Positions 49,379 through 58,189 of a DNA stretch of 64,000 nt are shown here, in pieces. The number at the start of each line of letters is the position of its first letter. The first letter of the stretch is position 1. The DNA is from Carboxydothermus pertinax (GTDB lineage Bacteria; Bacillota; Z-2901; Carboxydothermales; Carboxydothermaceae), in assembly GCF_001950255.1 (NCBI RefSeq), contig NZ_BDJK01000055.1, positions 1-64,000 on the forward strand. The letters run 5' to 3'. The position numbers and the translations under genes are program-made. A model generated the notes under the pieces. The model made no database searches. It saw nothing but the letters and a program-made list of their open reading frames with translations, and was not told the origin of the DNA.

Positions 49379-50038
49379 ATGAGCGAGTATGATATAGTCC
49401 TTCGCTTAATTTTGGCCAGTATCCTTGGTGGGTTAATTGGACTTGAGCGCGAAAGTCTTGGGAAATCAGCGGGCTTTCGCACTCATATTTTGGTTTGTGT
49501 CGGATCGGCATTAATTATGCTGCTATCGGAGAAAATTTACTTCGACTTTGCGGGCAAGACCAATGCGGATCCCGCAAGGCTGGCAGCGCAAGTGGTAAGC
49601 GGTATCGGTTTTTTAGGTGCTGGGACCATTTTAAGGGAAGGTTTAACTATACGGGGACTTACGACTGCTGCTAGTCTTTGGGTGGTAAGCGGAGTAGGTC
49701 TTGCGGTTGGTATGGGTTTTTACTTTGGAGCAGTAGTGGCCACGGGTATAGTTTATATAGCCCTATTATATTTGGGCAAGGTGGAAAAATATCTAGAAAT
49801 TTACCGTACTGGGGAAACCATTACGGTGGTAGTGGATGACAGCCCCGGGCAGCTGGCTAAAGTTTCCCAGGCCTTTGGTAAATATGGACTAAATATTGAC
49901 AATGTGGAAATCATTAAAAAGAAAGATCACAAGGTGCAAATCGTGATAATGCTTTCCCGTCCTGATAAGACCCGGGTTTATCAAGCTTTAGAAGAAGTTT
50001 CTAATCTTCCCGGTGTAATTCAGGTGCAAAAGGAGTAA
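49379..50038 (+). CDS. MgtC/SapB family membrane protein
   Basis: This 219-residue protein has four to five N-terminal helices (to about residue 140) with the family tract GLIGLERE and QVVSGIGFLGAGTILREG, then a cytoplasmic ACT-like domain (about 145-219). MgtC proteins respond to low Mg2+ and modulate ATP synthase or membrane potential in some bacteria. Function here is not certain. Confidence 0.88.
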   Translation: MSEYDIVLRLILASILGGLIGLERESLGKSAGFRTHILVCVGSALIMLLSEKIYFDFAGKTNADPARLAAQVVSGIGFLGAGTILREGLTIRGLTTAASLWVVSGVGLAVGMGFYFGAVVATGIVYIALLYLGKVEKYLEIYRTGETITVVVDDSPGQLAKVSQAFGKYGLNIDNVEIIKKKDHKVQIVIMLSRPDKTRVYQALEEVSNLPGVIQVQKE

Positions 50039-50044
50039 GGTTTT

Positions 50045-53000
50045 ATGGATAAGATTAAGCCAAATGCTTTAGATTTGAAGAAGATTTTAGAAAATTTAGG
50101 GCAAAAAGCCTTTTTAGATAAAGTGTTAGTTGATCTTTCCCAGAATAAATGGGAGCTTTTTTTTAAGGCTCCCCATTATCTTTCCTTAAAGGAATTTGAT
50201 GCACTGCGGGCTGCTATTTTAGAAGAAATGCCCGATTTAACCGTTGAGATCAATTTAACTTTAGAAAATCAAGCTGAAATTGATACTGACTTACTGTTAG
50301 AAGATGTTCGTTATTTAATGGTGCAAAAACTGCCGCGGCTTAGAGGAGAGCTAATGCTTTCCGGTCTTACTTTAGACGGGAACGAAATTATTTTTGAAAC
50401 TTCTAATGAAATCTTACTGGATACAGTTAAACAAAAAAAAATAGGAGAAACAATATCCCGTTTTCTTGGCAAAATTGCCCCAAATTATAAATTTATACCT
50501 AAACTTAAAGAGGAGCTCCTGGAGCCGCTGGATTGGCAGCAGGAATTAGAAGAAGATTTTGTGCAAAAGCTTATCGAGGAGAATAAGGAAGAAAAAGAAG
50601 AACTGGGAAAAATAGAAGTTCTACCACCGACGAAGCTTGTCCTTGGTAGGGTTATAATGGAAGATCCGCGCCCTATCTCTACCCTTACCGAAGAAGAGAA
50701 AAATGTGGTAGTTAGTGGCACGATATTTGACTTAGAGCTAAAAAAACTTAGATCGGAACGAACGTTAATAACCTTTAATCTTGCCGACCACACCGATGCG
50801 ATTTCCGCTAAACTTTTCCTCAAAAAAGGAGACGAAGAAAAAGCAGCTCTCTTTAAAGAAGGTATGGAGGTAAAAGTTAAGGGAGAGGTCCAATTTGACC
50901 GTTTTGTGGGAGAATTGGTGTTGTTTGTCAATGATTTAAATGAGCTGGAGAAATCTTACGGGCGGATGGACAATGCGGAAATAAAAAGGGTGGAACTTCA
51001 CCTTCATAGTAAAATGAGTGCAATGGATAGTGTTGTGGATTTAGAACAACTATTTAAAACTTTAAAGCGCTGGGGACATGATGCGGTAGCAATAACGGAC
51101 CATGGCGTTGTTCAGGCTTTTCCTGAAGCAGCAGAACTTTCGGCTAAATATGGAATAAAAGTGATTTATGGCCTTGAAGGATATCTGGTGGATGATGGTT
51201 TACCGGTAGTTTTTAATCCTGCTCCAGTATCCCTAAAATCAACACCCATAGTAGCTTTTGACCTGGAAACCTCTGGGTTGTTTAGCCAAAAAGATGAAAT
51301 TATTGAAATCGGTGCGGTAAAAATTTATGAAGGGAAGATTAGCGATACTTTTTCCGTTTTAGTTCGTCCCCAAAAACCTATCTCTGCTAAGATATCTGAG
51401 CTTACCGGTATTACCAATGACTTACTGGAAAAGGAAGGAAAAGGACTAAACGAGGCCATTGAAAAGTTTTTAGAGTTTTGCGAAGGGGCTATATTATTAG
51501 CGCATAATGCAGCCTTTGATTACAGCTTTTTGCGGGAAGCCTTGAGAAAGCTGGGCATTACCCGGAAATTTTCGGTGGTGGATAATTTAGCTATCGCCAG
51601 GATTTTATTTCCTGAGTTAAAAAACCATAAATTAAAGACCATAACGGAACATTTAGAAGTTCCCTTAAATAACCATCACCGGGCGTTGGCGGATAGTTAT
51701 GCTTTGGCGGAAGTATTTTTAAAAGTTCTACCAAAACTTTTCGACCGTGGACTTCAAAATTTGGAAGAACTGGCAAAACTAAACTACAATTATGTTAATG
51801 ACCGGGCCAGGACCTACCATGTTTCAATTTTAGTAAAAAATCAAGAAGGGCTTTATAATCTTTACCGGCTTATCACTTTATCCCATTTAAAATATTACCA
51901 TCGCCATCCGCGCATACCTAAAAGCGAACTTATGCGCCACCGGGAAGGTTTGTTAATTGGGTCAGCCTGTGAGGCAGGAGAACTATTTACCGCCCTTTTA
52001 GAAAAGCAGCCGGAAAGTAGGATTTTAGAGATAGCTCGTTTTTATGATTACTTTGAAATAATGCCCAAGGCCAATAACGCTTTTTTAATCCGAAATCAGC
52101 GCTTAAAAAGTGAGCAGGAATTAGAAGAACTAAATCGAAAAATTCTCGCCTTAGGTGAGCGCTTGCATAAACCGGTGGTGGCTACTGGCGATGTTCATTT
52201 TTTAGAGCCGGAAGATGAGATTTACCGAAGGATTTTACAAAAGGGTCAGGGGTATGACGATGCCGAATTACAACCGCCAATTTATCTAAAAACCACCGAG
52301 GAAATGTTGACCGAATTTTCCTACCTGGGTAGCGAGCGGGCTTATGAAGTGGTAGTAGAAAACCCCCGGAAAATTGCCGAGCAAATTGAAGTAATTAAAC
52401 CTATACCCGATGAATTTTATCCACCTATTATTGAAGGGGCGGATCAACAGATTTATGACATGGCTTACCAAAAAGCCCATGAGCTTTACGGCAATCCTTT
52501 ACCTGAGATTGTGGAAAAAAGATTGAAACGGGAGCTTGATGCTATTATCAATAACGGTTTTGCGGTTTTATATTTAATTGCCCATAAACTTGTCAAAAAA
52601 TCCTTGGACGACGGTTACCTGGTAGGTTCCCGGGGTTCGGTAGGGTCATCGCTGGTGGCTACTATGACGAGGATAACCGAGGTTAATCCGCTACCTCCCC
52701 ATTATTTATGTCCTCACTGCCACTTTAGCGAGTTTATCACCGATGGCAGTTACGGCTGTGGCGCCGATATGCCCGATAAAAACTGCCCACGGTGCGGCAC
52801 ACTTTTAAAAAAAGAGGGTCACGACATACCCTTTGAAACTTTTATGGGGTTTGAAGGGGATAAAGTTCCAGATATTGATTTGAACTTTTCGGGAGAATAT
52901 CAACCCCAGGCCCATAAATATACCGAAGAATTATTTGGTAAAGATTACGTCTTCCGGGCCGGAACAATTGCTACGGTGGCTGATAAAACCGCTTTTGGTT

Positions 53001-54292
53001 TTGTTAAAAAGTATTTTGAAGAAACCGGACGACCGGCCCGGCAGGCCTGGGTTAAATGGTTAACCAATGGTCTTGTGGGGGTAAAGAGAACTACCGGACA
53101 GCATCCTGGTGGACTAATGGTTGTCCCCAAAAACAACGATGTTCACCGTTTTACCCCTCTGCAGCATCCGGCGGATGATAAAAATTCTGGGGTAGTAACC
53201 ACCCACTTTGATTACCATTCGATTTCCAGTCGTCTGGTAAAACTCGATATCCTGGGTCACGACGATCCTACCGTGTTAAAAATGCTGCAGGATTTAACAG
53301 GCATTGACCCGCGAACCATTCGGTTAGACGACCGGAAAACTTTAGGTATCTTTTCTTCTACAGAACCTTTAGGGGTAACTCCAGAAGAAATTCGTACCAC
53401 CGTTGGGACCTATGGGATTCCGGAGTTTGGGACCCGCTTTGTCCGGCAGATGCTGGAAGATACCCGGCCCAAAAGTTTTGCCGAATTGGTAAGAATTTCA
53501 GGCTTTTCCCACGGAACGGATGTATGGCTTAATAATGCTCAGGATTTAATCAAAGATGGCATCTGTAAATTATCCGATGCCATTTCTACCCGGGATGACA
53601 TCATGATTTACCTGCTGCAAAAAGGGGTACCACCCAAGAAAGCTTTTAAAATTATGGAAAATGTCCGTAAAGGGAAAGGAATTTCCGAAGAAGAAATTGC
53701 AGTGATGAAAGAACACGGTGTTCCTGACTGGTTTATAGGAAGTTGTAAAAAAATAAAATATCTCTTTCCAAAAGCCCATGCGGTGGCATATGTAATGATG
53801 GCTTTTAGGATTGCCTACTTTAAAGTTTACTACCCGGAGGCTTTTTACGCGACTTACTTTACTGTGCGAGCTGATGACTTTGACCTACCGGTGATCCTGG
53901 CGGGACCTGAAAAAATTGTCCGAACCCTAGACGAATTGGAGCAACGGGGTAATAGTTTAACGGCTAAAGAAAAAGGGTTAGTTACAGTCCTTGAAGTTGC
54001 CCTGGAAATGCTGGCCCGGGGAATAAAAATGCTGCCGGTAGATTTAGAAAAATCCGATGCTACTCGCTTTTTAATTACTCCGGAAGGAATCTTGCCGCCT
54101 TTTGTAGCGCTGCCCGGCATTGGAGAAGCAGCAGCGGTAAATATTGTAAAAGCCCGGGAAGAAGGAATGTTTGTTTCCATTGAAGATTTAAAGGTCCGGG
54201 GAAAAGCTTCAAAAGCGGTTATTGAAGTATTGGAAGCTCACGGATGTTTAAAGGGTCTGGCACCGACTTCCCAGTTAGTACTTTTTGCTTAA
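50045..54292 (+). CDS. polC: DNA polymerase III alpha subunit, Gram-positive type PolC
   Basis: This 1415-residue replicative polymerase is of the Firmicute PolC class. Order: N-terminal domain and OB fold (to about 310), PHP domain split around the exonuclease (VELHLHSKMSAMD near 317), DEDD proofreading exonuclease with VAFDLETSGL (about 405) and HNAAFDYSFL, zinc finger CPHCHFSEF...CPRCG, and polymerase palm with VPDIDLNFSGEYQ (about 945). Its presence with the low-GC gene set places the organism in Firmicutes. It is the last gene of the long housekeeping run. Confidence 0.98.
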   Translation: MDKIKPNALDLKKILENLGQKAFLDKVLVDLSQNKWELFFKAPHYLSLKEFDALRAAILEEMPDLTVEINLTLENQAEIDTDLLLEDVRYLMVQKLPRLRGELMLSGLTLDGNEIIFETSNEILLDTVKQKKIGETISRFLGKIAPNYKFIPKLKEELLEPLDWQQELEEDFVQKLIEENKEEKEELGKIEVLPPTKLVLGRVIMEDPRPISTLTEEEKNVVVSGTIFDLELKKLRSERTLITFNLADHTDAISAKLFLKKGDEEKAALFKEGMEVKVKGEVQFDRFVGELVLFVNDLNELEKSYGRMDNAEIKRVELHLHSKMSAMDSVVDLEQLFKTLKRWGHDAVAITDHGVVQAFPEAAELSAKYGIKVIYGLEGYLVDDGLPVVFNPAPVSLKSTPIVAFDLETSGLFSQKDEIIEIGAVKIYEGKISDTFSVLVRPQKPISAKISELTGITNDLLEKEGKGLNEAIEKFLEFCEGAILLAHNAAFDYSFLREALRKLGITRKFSVVDNLAIARILFPELKNHKLKTITEHLEVPLNNHHRALADSYALAEVFLKVLPKLFDRGLQNLEELAKLNYNYVNDRARTYHVSILVKNQEGLYNLYRLITLSHLKYYHRHPRIPKSELMRHREGLLIGSACEAGELFTALLEKQPESRILEIARFYDYFEIMPKANNAFLIRNQRLKSEQELEELNRKILALGERLHKPVVATGDVHFLEPEDEIYRRILQKGQGYDDAELQPPIYLKTTEEMLTEFSYLGSERAYEVVVENPRKIAEQIEVIKPIPDEFYPPIIEGADQQIYDMAYQKAHELYGNPLPEIVEKRLKRELDAIINNGFAVLYLIAHKLVKKSLDDGYLVGSRGSVGSSLVATMTRITEVNPLPPHYLCPHCHFSEFITDGSYGCGADMPDKNCPRCGTLLKKEGHDIPFETFMGFEGDKVPDIDLNFSGEYQPQAHKYTEELFGKDYVFRAGTIATVADKTAFGFVKKYFEETGRPARQAWVKWLTNGLVGVKRTTGQHPGGLMVVPKNNDVHRFTPLQHPADDKNSGVVTTHFDYHSISSRLVKLDILGHDDPTVLKMLQDLTGIDPRTIRLDDRKTLGIFSSTEPLGVTPEEIRTTVGTYGIPEFGTRFVRQMLEDTRPKSFAELVRISGFSHGTDVWLNNAQDLIKDGICKLSDAISTRDDIMIYLLQKGVPPKKAFKIMENVRKGKGISEEEIAVMKEHGVPDWFIGSCKKIKYLFPKAHAVAYVMMAFRIAYFKVYYPEAFYATYFTVRADDFDLPVILAGPEKIVRTLDELEQRGNSLTAKEKGLVTVLEVALEMLARGIKMLPVDLEKSDATRFLITPEGILPPFVALPGIGEAAAVNIVKAREEGMFVSIEDLKVRGKASKAVIEVLEAHGCLKGLAPTSQLVLFA

Positions 54293-54426
54293 ACCCTGAT
54301 TAAAATAACACAAACTAATAACTGGCATTCCTACCGGGATACCCACCTTTTTCAATGCCTGTTTTAGCTTAAAAAAATATTGTGAACGATTCTCTGGCCT
54401 ATCTACAAAATTTTTTAAAAAGGGTA

Positions 54427-54455
54427 TTGACAACAACTTATCTTTGATTTAAACT
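54427..54455 (+). promoter_or_regulatory. Sigma-A promoter for the amtB leader
   Basis: TTGACA (54427-54432) and TAAACT (54450-54455) are spaced by 17 bases. Transcription from about 54462 would run through about 400 bases of leader with three terminator-like elements before amtB. Confidence 0.75.
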
Positions 54456-54487
54456 ACATTGCAAAGAAAGATGTAAGAAGGTTTATT

Positions 54488-54537
54488 AAGGCAATGGTGC
54501 CTTTTGGCGGAATATTCCGTTAAGAGGTATTTTATTT
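54488..54537 (+). promoter_or_regulatory. Attenuator element 1 in the amtB leader
   Basis: A hairpin AAGGC-AATGGT-GCCTT (54488-54503) with a six-base loop overlaps the 5' arm of a terminator-like stem. GGTGCCTTTTGGCGG (54496-54510) pairs with CCGTTAAGAGGTATT (54517-54531) through 15 consecutive pairs (several G-U), followed by TTATTT. The two folds exclude each other, as in antitermination control. The loop has A at position 1 and G at position 4, like ANTAR target loops. Confidence 0.65.
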
Positions 54538-54549
54538 CAAAATATTATA

Positions 54550-54615
54550 TCCAATGGTGGAGAGCTGGCAAAGGCGCTTTTTCAGGAGAGCATTCTACTG
54601 AAAGAGCGCCTTTTT
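54550..54615 (+). promoter_or_regulatory. Attenuator element 2 in the amtB leader
   Basis: TCC-AATGGT-GGA (54550-54561) and the weak GGC-AAAGGC-GCT (54567-54578) precede a strong intrinsic terminator. AAAGGCGCTTTTTCAG (54570-54585) pairs with CTGAAAGAGCGCCTTT (54598-54613), 16 bp with one G-U, then T residues. The second small hairpin overlaps the terminator's 5' arm. Confidence 0.7.
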
Positions 54616-54660
54616 AATTTATTTTTTAGGATTATTAAACTTCATTAAATATAAAAAAGC

Positions 54661-54714
54661 AAAGCAAGGGTGCTTTAAGAGGAGCTATGGTGCTTCAATT
54701 AAAGCATCCTTTTT
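54661..54714 (+). promoter_or_regulatory. Attenuator element 3 in the amtB leader
   Basis: AAAGC-AAGGGT-GCTTT (54661-54676) overlaps the terminator arm GGGTGCTTTAA (54668-54678), which pairs with TTAAAGCATCC (54699-54709) followed by TTTTT. The terminator loop itself contains a hairpin GGAGC-TATGGT-GCTTC (54681-54696), another related hexaloop. Confidence 0.7.
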
Positions 54715-54861
54715 GTGTTTATAAGGCAACGTCCGACCGGTGGATTGGCGCCGTTCACCTAGGGCGATAAGATATAGGCTATCTTCAGCCGTTTAGGCGT
54801 AAGCGATTGCGGCGACTGGAGGCGTAGAAATCCTGGTGATAAAGATAGGAGGTAGGTGTAA
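54715..54861 (+). ncRNA. Structured part of the amtB leader, unassigned
   Basis: This GC-richer stretch has several possible helices: GGTGGA with TTCACC (about 54739-54759), AAGATA with TATCTT (about 54769-54785), and CGTAA-GCGA-TTGCG (about 54798-54811) with a GNRA tetraloop. It may be an extra regulatory RNA or a translation control element just before the amtB ribosome binding site AGGAGGTAGG. No known riboswitch could be recognised. Confidence 0.4.
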
Positions 54862-56256
54862 GTGAGCAAGCGAGTCAAGTATAGCTTTTATCTTTTGCCT
54901 TTATTATTGCTAATCGCTCCAGGTGTAGCTTTAGCCGATGATAGTTCAATTAATACTGGTGATACCGCATTTGTTTTAATCTCGGCAGCTCTGGTGATGA
55001 TCATGACCCTGCCTGGAGTAGCTTTGTTTTACGGTGGTATGGTGAGACGAAAAAATACCCTTAGCACGATTATGCAGAGCCTTTTTATTATGGCCCTGAT
55101 TTCAGTACAATGGGTCCTTTGGGGTTACAGCATCGCCTTTGGGCCGGATAAGGCGCACCTGTTTGGTAGTCTAGCCTGGTTGGGATTAAAGGGAGTTGGT
55201 CAAGCACCAAACCCTGATTATTCGGCTACCATTCCTCATTTAGCATTTATGGCTTTCCAGATGATGTTTGCAGTAATTACTCCGGCACTAATTACAGGGG
55301 CGATTGCTGAGCGCATGCGTTTTCCGGCCTTTACAGCCTTTACACTACTCTGGGCGACCTTAGTTTATGCTCCGTTAGCCCATTGGGTTTGGGGCGTTGG
55401 TGGATGGATGCGTAACTTAGGTGTTTTAGATTTTGCTGGAGGTACTGTAGTGCATATTTCATCCGGTGTTTCTGGTCTGATTGCTGCCCTGATGCTGGGT
55501 AAGCGCAAGGGCTATGGTTCGGAACCAATGGCACCTCACAACCTGCCCCTTACCGTTTTAGGAGCGGCACTGCTGTGGTTTGGTTGGTTTGGTTTTAATG
55601 CCGGTAGTGCTCTTTCGGCCAATGGACTGGCAGCAAGTGCTTTTGTAGTAACAAATACTGCAGCTGCAGCAGCTGCCCTTTCCTGGATCATTGCTGAATG
55701 GTTTCACCAGGGTAAACCTACTGTCCTAGGTGGAGCAAGTGGTTTGGTGGCAGGTTTAGTAGCTATTACTCCAGCCTCCGGATTTGTAGGAATTATTTCT
55801 GCAGTGATTATTGGTCTAATTGCTGGGATAGCATGTTATCTTGCAGTAAGCGTGGTGAAACCCCGATTGGGTTATGATGATTCTCTTGATGCTTTTGGCG
55901 TGCACGGAGTTGGTGGTACATGGGGTGCATTGGCCACGGGTCTTTTTGCTTCCAAGTCAATTAATTCTGCAGGTGCAGACGGATTGTTTTTTGGTAATTC
56001 CCATCAATTGTGGATCCAATTTGTTGGTGTAGTAGCTAGTTGGTTGTTTGCTGCGGTTATGACTTTTGTCATTCTTAAAACGGTAGGATTATTTTTCAAG
56101 TTGCGAGTTAGTGAAGATGAAGAAGTACAGGGTTTGGATATTACCCAACATGGGGAAGATGCTTATTCAGGTATGGTAGTTGGCGTGCCGGTGAACAATA
56201 TTCAAAACCCTGCCGATTCTTCGTCGGTGGTTATTACCCGAGAAGTTAGCGTATAA
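54862..56256 (+). CDS. amtB: Ammonium transporter AmtB
   Basis: This 464-residue transporter has a cleavable signal peptide (GVALA-DDSS) and eleven transmembrane helices. The twin pore histidines are in GGTVVHISSGVSGL and AFGVHGVGGTWGALATG, with family tracts YGGMVRRKN and AITPASGFVG. It imports ammonium when scarce. Its position directly before nifH and its attenuated leader tie it to nitrogen limitation. It starts with GTG. No glnK follows; PII functions are supplied by nifI1 and nifI2 downstream. Confidence 0.96.
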   Translation: MSKRVKYSFYLLPLLLLIAPGVALADDSSINTGDTAFVLISAALVMIMTLPGVALFYGGMVRRKNTLSTIMQSLFIMALISVQWVLWGYSIAFGPDKAHLFGSLAWLGLKGVGQAPNPDYSATIPHLAFMAFQMMFAVITPALITGAIAERMRFPAFTAFTLLWATLVYAPLAHWVWGVGGWMRNLGVLDFAGGTVVHISSGVSGLIAALMLGKRKGYGSEPMAPHNLPLTVLGAALLWFGWFGFNAGSALSANGLAASAFVVTNTAAAAAALSWIIAEWFHQGKPTVLGGASGLVAGLVAITPASGFVGIISAVIIGLIAGIACYLAVSVVKPRLGYDDSLDAFGVHGVGGTWGALATGLFASKSINSAGADGLFFGNSHQLWIQFVGVVASWLFAAVMTFVILKTVGLFFKLRVSEDEEVQGLDITQHGEDAYSGMVVGVPVNNIQNPADSSSVVITREVSV

Positions 56257-56283
56257 GGATTAAGTTTGCTTAATCACCAAATT

Positions 56284-56303
56284 ATTTTAGAATTACCTAA
56301 AAT
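56284..56303 (+). promoter_or_regulatory. Hairpin between amtB and nifH
   Basis: ATTTTAG-AATTAC-CTAAAAT is a perfect 7-bp stem with a hexaloop, followed by ATTTTT. It may be a weak terminator for amtB or the first hairpin of the nifH attenuator. A second stem GATTAAG/CTTAATC lies just before it. Confidence 0.5.
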
Positions 56304-56331
56304 ATTTTTAAACGATGAAGTTTTTTAAGCG

Positions 56332-57232
<901 letters not shown>

Positions 57233-57315
57233 TAGGGTAAAAATGTAACAGCGAACTATGGAAATGGAGCATCAGGGAAAAGAGGAAAAATTTATTAGAC
57301 CGGGGAGGTTATAGT

Positions 57316-57633
57316 ATGAAAATGATTCGGGCTATTATCCGTCCCGAAAAAAGCGAAGAGGTGGTGGACGCCCTGGCCGAAGCCGGTTACGTAGCCCTGA
57401 CCAAAATAGATGTAGTCGGGCGGGGCAAGCAAAAGGGTATTCATGTGGGCAGCATATATTACGATGAACTGCCCAAGGTGATGATTATGCTGGTGGTAGA
57501 GGACGGCAAGGCGGCGGAAGTGGTGGAAATAGTCACTAAAGCCGCTTACACCGGAAACTTCGGTGATGGGAAAATCTTCATCAGTCCGGTGGATGAGACT
57601 TACACCATACGCACCGGTACTGCGGGTCTGTAA
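57316..57633 (+). CDS. nifI1: PII-family nitrogenase regulator NifI1
   Basis: This 105-residue PII-like protein begins MKMIRAIIRPEKSEEVVDAL and has the NifI-type T-loop VGRGKQKGIHVGSIYYDELPK in part, plus FGDGKIFISPVDE. In methanogens and clostridia NifI1 and NifI2 form a complex that binds NifDK and switches nitrogenase off when 2-oxoglutarate is low. Its place between nifH and nifD is diagnostic. Confidence 0.95.
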   Translation: MKMIRAIIRPEKSEEVVDALAEAGYVALTKIDVVGRGKQKGIHVGSIYYDELPKVMIMLVVEDGKAAEVVEIVTKAAYTGNFGDGKIFISPVDETYTIRTGTAGL

Positions 57634-57726
57634 TATGCTCCAGGAAAACGTTTCTATATTTGGGTACCGGTTAAGGCCGAAGGCACCAGCTTTATTCGGA
57701 GGATTTTGCGTGGGGGTGAATATTCC

Positions 57727-58089
57727 ATGAAGGAAGTGATTGCCATTATCAGGCCCAATAAAGCTAATGCCACTAAAGAATCTTTGGCTGTACTGGGTTT
57801 TCCGAGTCTGCACGCTTGCAAGGTGGTTGGGCGGGGTAAGCAGAAGGGAATCCTGGGCGAAGTTTCCTTTCCCGTCAGCCCCGAACTTGAAAAGCAGGAG
57901 GGTGGAATGAAATACGTACCCAAAAGGATGATTTCCCTGATGGTGGACGACCAGGACGTGTCTCTCGTGGTAGCCGTGATAACCAAGATTAATCGTACCG
58001 GCCAGATAGGGGACGGGCGCATCTTTGTATGCCCTGTTGAGAATGTGGTGCGTATACGTACAGGGGAGAAGGGAAAGACGGCTATCTAA
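57727..58089 (+). CDS. nifI2: PII-family nitrogenase regulator NifI2
   Basis: This 120-residue PII-like partner of NifI1 has a longer T-loop (about residues 38-70, KGILGEVSFPVSPELEKQ) and IGDGRIFVCPVENVVRIRTGEKG. The ATG at 57727 follows GGGGGTGA; an in-frame GTG at 57706 is possible but less likely. Together with NifI1 it senses 2-oxoglutarate and ATP. Confidence 0.94.
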   Translation: MKEVIAIIRPNKANATKESLAVLGFPSLHACKVVGRGKQKGILGEVSFPVSPELEKQEGGMKYVPKRMISLMVDDQDVSLVVAVITKINRTGQIGDGRIFVCPVENVVRIRTGEKGKTAI

Positions 58090-58102
58090 TGGAGGGGAGC
58101 AC

Positions 58103-58189
58103 GTGGAATTCTACTTGATAGAAAAGGAGGAAGACTATTATGCCTTTGGTGAGAATGAAGTGCAACGAACCTATTCCCGAGCGGGATAA
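58103..58189 (+). CDS. Possible short leader frame overlapping the nifD start
   Basis: A 28-codon frame starts at GTG 58103, 5 bases after GGAGGGG, and ends at 58189 inside nifD in another frame. It could affect nifD translation or be chance. Confidence 0.2.
   Translation: MEFYLIEKEEDYYAFGENEVQRTYSRAG

Noticed and set aside
54734-54860. Glutamine (glnA-type) riboswitch before amtB
   Set aside because: Only the CGTTCACC half resembles the core; the second conserved half is not convincing, and the known family is mainly cyanobacterial.
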